Virus record (IMG/VR): IMGVR_UViG_3300027881_000069
Coordinates: 1 to 25,095 of that record
Direction: 5' to 3' (one strand)
Source of the DNA: a virus
Length of the DNA stretch: 25,095 nucleotides
In this document: positions 3,795-10,207 of the stretch, piece after piece
Layout: each line of letters opens with the position of its first letter
How positions within the stretch are numbered: the stretch's first letter is position 1
The notes under the pieces: model-generated
Databases searched by the model: none
The model's input: only the letters and a program-made list of their open reading frames with translations
What the model was told of the DNA's origin: nothing
Position numbers and translations under genes: made by a program

Positions 3795-4215
3795 TCCACC
3801 CAGCATATCAGCAAACATTTCTGGTGGATCTAAACAGTTGACCGGTCTTAAGGGAAAGCAGAAACGTTTCATTACCATACTCCAAGATGATTTCCAATTT
3901 GATATAATTGAACAGATCGTAAAGCACATGAAACAGATTGACCGTGCTAAGAAGATCAAGCCACTCGATAAAGCCCGTCTACTGCAGAATTATTACCTGA
4001 CACTTCTGTCGTACTGCATTCCCAAGATGAAGATCCTCGAAGACGACCGATCAAAAACTGGAGACAAAATACAATTTAACATCAGTGTAGGTGGCAGCAA
4101 TCCACAGGCCAACCCCAGTCAGAAAGGTGGGACCCCTGCTGCTTCTGCTTCTGGTGTACACATTACAATTCCGACAGTGAAACAGCCCGACGGCTCGTTC
4201 TCTGTTGATAATTAG
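3739..4215 (+). CDS. Small-terminase-like protein
   Basis: 158 residues from ATG 3739, chosen because AGGA (3727-3730) precedes it by 8 nt; ATG 3730 is an alternative with no ribosome binding site. The N-terminus (about 35 residues) is Pro/Ser/Thr-rich and likely disordered. The centre is helical and reads FDIIEQIVKHMKQI, then, after a short link, LLSYCIPKMKILE. This resembles the core of terminase small subunits of the type with Phe-Asp-Pro-x-x-x-Leu and Tyr-x-x-Pro-Lys-x-Lys motifs. The C-terminus is a polar linker. A small terminase would recognise phage DNA for packaging, but the large subunit is 10 kb away, which weakens the call. Confidence 0.55.
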   Translation: MPYSRTTPQAGTVAQPTSNPPSISANISGGSKQLTGLKGKQKRFITILQDDFQFDIIEQIVKHMKQIDRAKKIKPLDKARLLQNYYLTLLSYCIPKMKILEDDRSKTGDKIQFNISVGGSNPQANPSQKGGTPAASASGVHITIPTVKQPDGSFSVDN

Positions 4216-4296
4216 ATCAGACAGACCTTTGGCTGCTGATCACCCTCTCCCCTTAGGGATAGGGATCAAAAACCCCCACGTGGGTACTTATCCCAC
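4215..4296 (+). promoter_or_regulatory. Multi-hairpin region with competing stems
   Basis: Stem A: GATCAG (4215-4220) with CTGATC (4236-4241), extended inside by CAG/CTG and CC/GG around a TTT loop. Stem B: CCCT-c-TCCC (4243-4251) with GGGA-t-AGGG (4256-4264) around CTTA, which can be extended by GAT (4238-4240) with ATC (4265-4267) only if stem A opens. Stem C: GTGGG (4280-4284) with CCCAC (4292-4296), ending 5 nt before the TAGGAGA ribosome binding site; an upstream CCCAC (4275-4279) competes for the same arm. There is no U-tract. It could be a terminator/processing site or an attenuator. Confidence 0.5.
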
Positions 4297-4315
4297 AAGA
4301 TAGGAGATTATTATT

Positions 4316-5023
4316 ATGTTAGGAAATTCAACAAAGTTATTGACCAAGTTTAGCCACAAAGCAGCCATCACCCTGGCCGAGTTTTCCATGACCGTAAACT
4401 GTGCAACTCAGGCTGTTGCAAAAGCCAATGCTGACATGGCCAACACAGGAACCGGAGAAATGATCCTTGCCGGTGATCCGGTACTGAACATTCAGGATGC
4501 TGCTCTGGACATTTCGGCAGATCGTCAGCTGGAAATTTGGGTAACAGCAACTGCCTATACTGCCACAGCTACCCGTGTTGATGTACGGTACGTTGAGGAC
4601 GACAATGGCAACAAACAGTGGTACAAATGTATCCTGGCTCATACAAGCTCGGCTGTCAATATGCCTGGCCAGAAAGACAGTGTCGAGGCTACCTGGAGAA
4701 CTTACTGGACTGAATCCAGCAACAAAGCTTTGGCAGCTCGTGGACAGACCTGTGCCTCTGGTAAAACCCGACACTACCTGGCAATCTGTGATGTCCTTGG
4801 TGTCATGACTACCGTCATTGCTGACAATGGTATTCAGGACGATGCTGACTCTGTGCTACAGATTCCCCAGTTTGATCCGGAAATCTTTGTAGCCCTGGCC
4901 GTGCTGACCGTTGACGGAACTGGTGCCTCTACCTGGGGAACCACGGACGACAATGCTCAGGTTACAATACGTCAGTTGCTCGGAAGTGTGTATCCTCACG
5001 AAGACAAGCTTGACAGCAACTAA
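4316..5023 (+). CDS. Virion protein with a CBM5/12-like aromatic motif
   Basis: A 235-residue protein with its own structured leader and a TAGGAGA ribosome binding site. The middle contains WYKCILAHTSS (from residue 102) and, about 23 residues later, ATWRTYW (125-131). This is the Trp-Tyr...His-Thr-Ser-Ser...Trp-x-x-Tyr-Trp pattern of the small carbohydrate-binding modules often found in phage tail fibres and host-recognition proteins. The N-terminus is helical, and the C-terminus ends in a short segment ending in VYPHEDKLDSN. There is no signal peptide. It opens the block of fibre-like genes, so attachment to a cell-surface polysaccharide is a reasonable inference, but a decoration role cannot be excluded. 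Confidence 0.7.
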   Translation: MLGNSTKLLTKFSHKAAITLAEFSMTVNCATQAVAKANADMANTGTGEMILAGDPVLNIQDAALDISADRQLEIWVTATAYTATATRVDVRYVEDDNGNKQWYKCILAHTSSAVNMPGQKDSVEATWRTYWTESSNKALAARGQTCASGKTRHYLAICDVLGVMTTVIADNGIQDDADSVLQIPQFDPEIFVALAVLTVDGTGASTWGTTDDNAQVTIRQLLGSVYPHEDKLDSN

Positions 5024-5035
5024 GCAGTTAAGTTA

Positions 5036-5082
5036 AGTTAAACTAAAATAAGGGGTCCTATTAATTTAGGTCCCCTTTAACT
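5036..5082 (+). terminator. Long imperfect hairpin between two virion genes
   Basis: AGGGG (5051-5055) with CCCCT (5072-5076) and CCTA (5057-5060) with TAGG (5067-5070) form a stem with one T-T mismatch and the loop TTAATT. Outside it, AGTTAAA (5036-5042) can pair with TTTAACT (5076-5082). The unit AGTTA is directly repeated on the left. Only TTT follows the GC stem, so it would be a weak terminator, and readthrough into the next gene is likely. Confidence 0.45.
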
Positions 5083-5103
5083 ACTTAAAGAAGGAGGGTC
5101 CTC

Positions 5104-6990
5104 ATGGCCCAGACATTTGAACAAATTTTAACGAGTATCAATAACACTGAGATCCGTATGGCCCTGGAACAACTTTTTGCCATCGTCGGTGCCGGAACAG
5201 GTAGCACCGTAGAAGGTGGAATTGCTCAGGACGTAACGGGTGATGTGACTGGTAATGTCACAGGTGATGTGACGGGTGATCTGACCGGTGACGTAGCTGG
5301 TGCTGTCGTAGCATCTACATTATCTACCCCGACGGCTACACCAGTAAATGCAGTAGCTGCCACATCGGTGCTAACTATGGCCGACGTTGGAGTTGAGGGA
5401 GATCTTTTAGTAATTGGTGCTGACACATATGAGTTAGACACGGATGCCTCTGTGACAGAGGGAAACATCCTTGTGGACATCTCTGGTGGTGCATCAAAAA
5501 CACAGACAGTAACAGCCCTTGTTGCAGCTCAAGTTGCCAGTGGTACAGAAGCCTTGACATTCACTGACAATGCCGATGATACCATGGGTATTGCTTCTGA
5601 CACGGCCGGTGTAATTGGTAATGCAATTGCATTTGATGACTCCAACTTGACTAACGGCTCTATAAATCAAAATGGTGGAGAAGATCTGCTTGGTGGCACC
5701 GTAGCCGGTGTCGATGGCACAGTCGGTGTAGCTGGAGAAATCCGGTGGGATACCAACTATGTATATGTGGCCAAATTAGCCAACTTGATTTCCGATGCCA
5801 ACTGGGAACGTGCTCCGATGAGCTCGTATGTTGGGGCTGAGAGCAACTCTATTATTTCAGACCTCGTCGGTGACGTGACAGGAGATCTAACAGGAGACGT
5901 GACTGGAGATCTAACTGGAGACGTAACCGGGAACCTAACTGGTTCAGCATCCGTTGACTCGAAGAACATTATTACCAACGGAGACTTTAACATCTGGCAA
6001 CGTGGCACAAGCTTTGCAGCAATAGTAATCGGTGCCGTTGCAGCAGATATGTTTTCACATGTTGAGGTCGGTGACTCAGTGCACACGGTGACTCGTGACA
6101 CAGATGTCCCCACATTATCTGAGTCTGGCCACCAGTCAAGTTACTCATACAAACTGGATTGTACAACAGTCGATGCAGATGCCACGGCCAATGATTTAGC
6201 TGGTATACAGTACAAGGTAGAGGGCTATGATTTTGCTCCACTTCAAGGAAAAACAGCCACCCTGTCATTCTGGGTAAAGGGCACAAAGACCGGCACCCAC
6301 ACTGTTGCATTTAAGAACATAGACACCTCTGACAGATCCTACATAGCAGAGTACACTATCGACGTGACTGACACCTGGGAGAAAAAAGAAATCACATTGA
6401 CCTTTGATTCCTCTGGAGGTACGTGGGACTATACAACTGGTCAGGGTCTACAAATACACTGGACTGTTATGTCTGGCCCGAGTATCGAAACCACAGCCGG
6501 TGCTTGGCAGACAGGAAACTACTACAGCTCTGGAAATCAAGTCAATGCCTGTGACTCTACAGACAACAACTTCTTCTTATCTCAAGTACAGCTGGAGATT
6601 GGTGACGTAGCAACTCCGTTCATGTCACCGAAATTTAGTGACGAGCTGGTTGCTTGTGAGAGGTATTTTCGGAAGACGTACAATGTTAATGTAGATCCGG
6701 GGACTGGCACAATAGAAGGGGCACAGACTACTAACTTTAGTGGTTTGACCAGTGCCGATTTTACAGCAACCCTTAGCCACTCGTTTAGGGTTCCAATGAG
6801 AGCTGCCCCAACCGTGGTAGCATATGACTTAGCTGGTGCATCTGGTAAGGTTACAATGCCATCTGGTGACGGATTAACTGGAACTATATCAAGTATTGGC
6901 ACAAATGGATTCCTGGTGTCGGGAACTAACGGTGAAGCTTCTGTAAATAGAAGTATAGCATTCCAAGCCACTGCCGAAGCCAAACTATAA
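5104..6990 (+). CDS. Large tail fibre with GDVTG-type repeats
   Basis: 628 residues. After a helical N-terminus (1-30, likely virion attachment) comes a tetrapeptide array of the type Asp-Val-Thr-Gly / Asp-Leu-Thr-Gly at residues 43-66 and a second array at 253-280; such repeats form the shafts of trimeric phage fibres. Between them lies a beta domain containing GDLLVIGADTYELDT. From residue 288 a jelly-roll/CBM-like domain starts with NIITNGDFNIWQRGTSF, a signature seen in many phage and prophage fibres. A C-terminal domain begins around CERYFRKTY (518-526). The next gene is its probable assembly partner. A receptor-binding fibre is a confident call; the receptor is unknown. Confidence 0.85.
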   Translation: MAQTFEQILTSINNTEIRMALEQLFAIVGAGTGSTVEGGIAQDVTGDVTGNVTGDVTGDLTGDVAGAVVASTLSTPTATPVNAVAATSVLTMADVGVEGDLLVIGADTYELDTDASVTEGNILVDISGGASKTQTVTALVAAQVASGTEALTFTDNADDTMGIASDTAGVIGNAIAFDDSNLTNGSINQNGGEDLLGGTVAGVDGTVGVAGEIRWDTNYVYVAKLANLISDANWERAPMSSYVGAESNSIISDLVGDVTGDLTGDVTGDLTGDVTGNLTGSASVDSKNIITNGDFNIWQRGTSFAAIVIGAVAADMFSHVEVGDSVHTVTRDTDVPTLSESGHQSSYSYKLDCTTVDADATANDLAGIQYKVEGYDFAPLQGKTATLSFWVKGTKTGTHTVAFKNIDTSDRSYIAEYTIDVTDTWEKKEITLTFDSSGGTWDYTTGQGLQIHWTVMSGPSIETTAGAWQTGNYYSSGNQVNACDSTDNNFFLSQVQLEIGDVATPFMSPKFSDELVACERYFRKTYNVNVDPGTGTIEGAQTTNFSGLTSADFTATLSHSFRVPMRAAPTVVAYDLAGASGKVTMPSGDGLTGTISSIGTNGFLVSGTNGEASVNRSIAFQATAEAKL

Positions 6991-7004
6991 GGAGATAGTC
7001 AGAT

Positions 7005-7160
7005 ATGACAAAATATAGACTTGCAAATTGTGGGGTCTTCGATCAGGAACGTAACTGCCACATTCCAGACTGTGACGACAATGTAGACTGGATGGAATAT
7101 CAGGCCTGGTTGGCTGACGGCAACACACCTGACGAGAATACAGATCCGGAGGAGATATAA
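7005..7160 (+). CDS. Small tail-fibre-partner protein
   Basis: A 51-residue acidic protein starting at ATG 7005, 14 nt after the fibre stop, with AAGGAG overlapping that stop. The ending WMEYQAWLADGNTPDEN matches the common C-terminus of phage tail-fibre assembly proteins and XkdW-like small proteins (Trp-x-x-Tyr-x-x-Trp-x-x-x-Gly-Asn-Thr-Pro-Asp). Three Cys lie in the first half (residues 9, 19 and 24). Its place directly behind a fibre gene supports a chaperone or fibre-associated role, which is inference. A GGAGGAG at its own end serves as the ribosome binding site of the next gene. Confidence 0.7.
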   Translation: MTKYRLANCGVFDQERNCHIPDCDDNVDWMEYQAWLADGNTPDENTDPEEI

Positions 7161-7163
7161 CGA

Positions 7164-7613
7164 ATGGCTGCATATACACAAAGTATAGCACTGTCAGACC
7201 TGAATTCTATTACAGAATCCTGGAACGACATCAACGATAAGATTCAACTGGAGAAGCTGTTCACTCTGCTCATTACTGAGTGTGCTGCAGCTGAGACAGC
7301 TGGTCTTGCATCGTACACTGTTACCAGTGGATTGCAAGCCAGTCTGGAAGGGACCCTGCTTAACGTCTCGAATACTCTTCGTGTTGAATTCTTGAAGACA
7401 TGGATCACGTACATTGTCACTGAGTTCGGCCTTGTCGAAACCGACGGCCTCTCATACACTGTAACCACTGATGCTACCACTGCCAGGAATGAGTTGATTG
7501 ACTTTCTTAATCAGTCCATCTCATACCTCAGTGAGACTGGAAGGAAGATTAGCTTCCATGCAATCAATGCCCTGCTCAACACTGAGTTCGGCTTGATGGC
7601 AGATGCTTCATAA
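7164..7613 (+). CDS. Hypothetical alpha-helical virion-region protein
   Basis: A 149-residue protein starting 3 nt after the previous stop with a perfect GGAGGAG ribosome binding site. It appears helical, with two internally similar segments: residues 45-60 (ETAGLASYTVTSGLQA) and about 93-108 (ETDGLSYTVTTDATTA). This points to duplication of a roughly 50-residue unit. There is no membrane helix or signal peptide. Function unknown; its position inside the fibre block suggests a tail-associated protein. Confidence 0.75.
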   Translation: MAAYTQSIALSDLNSITESWNDINDKIQLEKLFTLLITECAAAETAGLASYTVTSGLQASLEGTLLNVSNTLRVEFLKTWITYIVTEFGLVETDGLSYTVTTDATTARNELIDFLNQSISYLSETGRKISFHAINALLNTEFGLMADAS

Positions 7614-7631
7614 GACACATTAAATAAACCA

Positions 7632-7658
7632 GCCACGGGTTGCTTAGCTTCCCGTGGC
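7632..7658 (+). terminator. Strong intergenic hairpin
   Basis: GCCACGGG (7632-7639) pairs perfectly with CCCGTGGC (7651-7658) across an 11-nt loop, 18 nt after the previous stop. CATACTTT follows, so the U-tract is poor. It may be a weak intrinsic terminator or a 3'-end stabiliser. The GGGGGGAG ribosome binding site of the next gene begins 12 nt later. Confidence 0.55.
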
Positions 7659-7683
7659 CATACTTTCAGGGGGGAGTAATAAA

Positions 7684-7899
7684 ATGACTGACAACACAGA
7701 AGCACTAAAAGTTATAGGTATCTTGACCCAAAAATTTATTGAGGTAGAGGCTGGCAACAAAGTAACTCCGAACAACATTGGCTTTTTCGTTGGCCAGATT
7801 GTCCAGGCCCTAAATGGAGAAATAACCATCACCCCACCGGAAACTCCGGTTCAACATCCAATGGGTTCACCCGTAAAAGACATGGAGGCAACTAAATAA
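7684..7899 (+). CDS. Small protein preceding the holin
   Basis: 71 residues. ATG 7684 is chosen over the in-frame upstream ATG at 7654 because GGGGGGAG lies 5-10 nt before it and because the upstream start falls inside the hairpin at 7632-7658. The first half is helical and hydrophobic-amphipathic (LKVIGILTQKFIEVEAG...FFVGQIVQAL), and the C-terminus is Pro-rich. It has no clear transmembrane helix. Its stop overlaps the holin start (TAATG), so it is co-translated with the holin and may modulate lysis; that is inference. Confidence 0.7.
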   Translation: MTDNTEALKVIGILTQKFIEVEAGNKVTPNNIGFFVGQIVQALNGEITITPPETPVQHPMGSPVKDMEATK

Positions 7900-8318
7900 T
7901 GCTACCCTTACTTGCAGGCCTGATCGGCCCGGTATCCGGACTGATAAACAAAGTTCTTGACAAGACAGTTGAGGACAAGGATTTAAAAACAAAGCTGAAG
8001 GCAGGAGCAATGCTGCAGCTTGTCAACAAAGATAACAATGAATTCATGACCCACCTAAAACAGGCCGGGTCAATTATTCGAGCCGAAACCCAGTCCGGAT
8101 CTTGGCTGGCAGTCAACTGGAGACCCATGTTGATGTGCCTCTTCGGCCTGATCATATTTAACAACTACGTGCTATACCCATATCTAAGTCTGTTTTTCGA
8201 GGAAGCACCTGTGCTTGCCATACCGGCTGATATGTGGGTTCTACTCAAAATTGGAGTCGGTGGTTACGTTGTTGGTAGATCAGCAGAGAAGGTAACACAA
8301 ATCTACAAAAACAAATAG
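7899..8318 (+). CDS. Holin, GTA_holin_3TM type
   Basis: A 139-residue protein with the family pattern: a hydrophobic N-terminal helix (LPLLAGLIGPVSGLI), a charged middle, then AETQSGSWLAVNWRPMLM (about 62-79) leading into a transmembrane helix (LFGLIIFNNYVLY), and a C-terminal hydrophobic segment with GVGGYVVGRSAEK. The Ser-x-Trp...Trp-Arg-Pro and Gly-Gly-Tyr-x-x-Gly-Arg-Ser-x-Glu-Lys motifs are those of the 3TM holin family first defined from gene transfer agents. Holins open the inner membrane to end infection. No endolysin or spanin lies beside it. It starts inside the previous stop (TAATG). Confidence 0.88.
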   Translation: MLPLLAGLIGPVSGLINKVLDKTVEDKDLKTKLKAGAMLQLVNKDNNEFMTHLKQAGSIIRAETQSGSWLAVNWRPMLMCLFGLIIFNNYVLYPYLSLFFEEAPVLAIPADMWVLLKIGVGGYVVGRSAEKVTQIYKNK

Positions 8319-8330
8319 GAGTAGACTCTC

Positions 8331-9692
8331 ATGGCCAATTTATTTGAAGATGACTTCACCGGTGACGATGACGATTCTCTGTCTGATTATTGGTATCCCA
8401 TACCACATGTGGATGGCCAACCGAGCCAAACGTGGGACAGCAATCCCACTATACAAAGTAATGCTGCTTGTGACACAGTGGGTGATACCCTTGTATATGA
8501 CATGAGAAGTACTACCAGCCTAATATTTCCGATCTCCCCGGCTGGTGAGGACTTTGTATTACAATTTGATTTTCAGTGCAACATAACAGACCAGATGGAA
8601 GGTGGTACATTCGGCTGTGAAATCAGTGACGGTCTCGACCGAGGTCCGAACCTCGTCAACCTTTCATTTAGATATCACTCCGGCCGACCGGGCTCGGGTT
8701 ATCATATATTCCGAGTACGAACTGGCCCGTCCCTCCCCACAAACATTGTATACGGGGTCGACGATTCTGCCAACCCGGCAGCAGGCCAATTTAAAATTGA
8801 GAAGGTTGGTGACTACATAAAGACCTACTACAACCTGGATCAGTCAGACGTGTTTATACCACTTTTTTCGGATTTATATGTAGCCGGTTGGGGTACTGAT
8901 CCACTGTACTTCCACCTCAATTCTTATGTAATATATAACGAATCCAATTACACTACAGTTGGATGTTGGGACAATTTTGTCCTGAATGGTTCAGCTGTTG
9001 TGCCGGTACTCTATTACCAAGATACGTATCAGTTCACAAACCCCGTCCCGGTCGGTACTGGTGATCGATTTGCCAACGTCCGGTACAACGACGGAGGTGA
9101 CACCTGGTATCAAGTAATAGATCATCGTATTCAAGATACAGCCTGGGATATTCTCAACACAAATATTCAGGACATTGCTTGGGACATTCTAAACACGAAC
9201 GTGCAAGACACAGCCTGGGACATTCTCACCGAGAGCAGCCAGGATACGGCATGGGATATTCTAAACACGATTACTCAGGATACTTCCTGGGCTATTCTCA
9301 ATGCTAACACTCAAGGTGTTGCCTGGGATATTCTCAACCATAGTAACCAGGATATCTCGTGGAGTACACTGAAGGGCTTTAGTCAGGAAACGTCGTGGAC
9401 AATATTCCCAACGATCTTGAGGTACATTCAGAAGTTCTATGCCAAGGAGGTTGACTACACCTTCACGATAGCCAACCCGGTCCCATGGAACTTTTCTGTA
9501 AAGAAACCTCTGGTGTTTGACTTCGTACCAACGAAGGTAATTAAAACTACCATGACTGTACCCACACCTGTAAACGAGACTATCAGTATAAAGGAGCCGG
9601 TTACTTTTACCTTCTCCGTGAAACAGAAAATAAACTTTACTATCGGGGTCGATGGAGATTTTGACACAGGCTTCGATGAAAATACAGATTAA
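8331..9692 (+). CDS. Fibre/spike-like protein with eight 12-residue Trp repeats
   Basis: 453 residues. Residues 1-220 look like a concanavalin/LamG-type beta-sandwich beginning LFEDDFTGDDDD, typical of carbohydrate-binding ectodomains. Residues 268-363 are eight tandem 12-residue repeats with consensus QDTAWDILNTN plus one variable position (invariant Trp, Leu/Ile pattern), encoded by 36-bp units at 9132-9419. The last units are diverged. The C-terminal 90 residues are repeated beta strands of the type NPVPWNFSVKKP, EPVTFTFSVKQ and INFTIGVDGD. There is no signal peptide. It is probably a virion surface protein with an adhesive head and a repetitive stalk; the exact role is not recognised. Confidence 0.78.
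   Translation: MANLFEDDFTGDDDDSLSDYWYPIPHVDGQPSQTWDSNPTIQSNAACDTVGDTLVYDMRSTTSLIFPISPAGEDFVLQFDFQCNITDQMEGGTFGCEISDGLDRGPNLVNLSFRYHSGRPGSGYHIFRVRTGPSLPTNIVYGVDDSANPAAGQFKIEKVGDYIKTYYNLDQSDVFIPLFSDLYVAGWGTDPLYFHLNSYVIYNESNYTTVGCWDNFVLNGSAVVPVLYYQDTYQFTNPVPVGTGDRFANVRYNDGGDTWYQVIDHRIQDTAWDILNTNIQDIAWDILNTNVQDTAWDILTESSQDTAWDILNTITQDTSWAILNANTQGVAWDILNHSNQDISWSTLKGFSQETSWTIFPTILRYIQKFYAKEVDYTFTIANPVPWNFSVKKPLVFDFVPTKVIKTTMTVPTPVNETISIKEPVTFTFSVKQKINFTIGVDGDFDTGFDENTD
9132..9419 (+). repeat. Tandem 36-bp coding repeat, eight units
   Basis: Eight consecutive 36-bp units encode QDTAWDILNTN-like 12-mers. Units 1-4 are close to each other at DNA level (GCCTGGGATATTCT-like cores), while units 5-8 are increasingly diverged. 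A gradient of divergence of this kind suggests growth by recombination from the 5' side. Confidence 0.85.
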
Positions 9693-9706
9693 CAGGAGTG
9701 TAACTT

Positions 9707-10186
9707 ATGGCTTCCAATTGCTTCTTCCATCTCACAGGTGGTGCCAGCAACTCCGACCCAGATGCTTCATTAGGTGGCACAGGTTCGAGTGAACGATTAA
9801 ATACCACAGCTCTAAACAATCTATTTGATAACGTCAGTCCACCCGAGATAGAGTCAGGTGATCTCACCGAGTACCGTGCCATTGACCTGGTTAACGAGGG
9901 AGATGCTGAGGCTCACAATGTGTCGTTCTATTTCACAGACACAGTAAACTCGGAGTCCATAGTAGCTGTCTGGTACGACTCTGTAGGCACTCAATCAATT
10001 GGTGACGAAGGTACGGAACCGACAGGTGCCAGTGGTAACTGGACAACACCCCTGGTTGGATCTCAATTAAGTCTTGATGATCTGGCTATCAGTGGAACAC
10101 ACCGACTGTGGATCAGACGTATAGTAGATCAATCTTCGGACAATCTCAATGAGGACACAGCAACCTTACATGACTGGTTCTCATAA
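9707..10186 (+). CDS. Hypothetical phage virion protein
   Basis: 159 residues with the start LTGGASNSDPDASLGGTGSS, then LNNLFDNVSPPE and EYRAIDLVNEGD. This resembles a recurrent family of phage structural-region proteins whose N-terminus reads Tyr/Leu-Thr-Gly-Gly-x-x-Asn-x-Asp-Pro-x-x-Ser-Leu-Gly-Gly. The rest is a predicted beta-sandwich. Ribosome binding site CAGGAG. It sits between two fibre genes, and association with the tail tip or fibre is inferred from position. Molecular function unknown. Confidence 0.75.
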   Translation: MASNCFFHLTGGASNSDPDASLGGTGSSERLNTTALNNLFDNVSPPEIESGDLTEYRAIDLVNEGDAEAHNVSFYFTDTVNSESIVAVWYDSVGTQSIGDEGTEPTGASGNWTTPLVGSQLSLDDLAISGTHRLWIRRIVDQSSDNLNEDTATLHDWFS

Positions 10187-10207
10187 TAGCAACAAGGAGT
10201 AACCACC

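Noticed and set aside
5957-6113. Minus-strand ORFs across the fibre tetrapeptide repeats
   Set aside because: They are repeat-derived antisense frames (5226-5480 and 5757-6113) that mirror the GDVTG coding repeats, with no RBS and no independent support.
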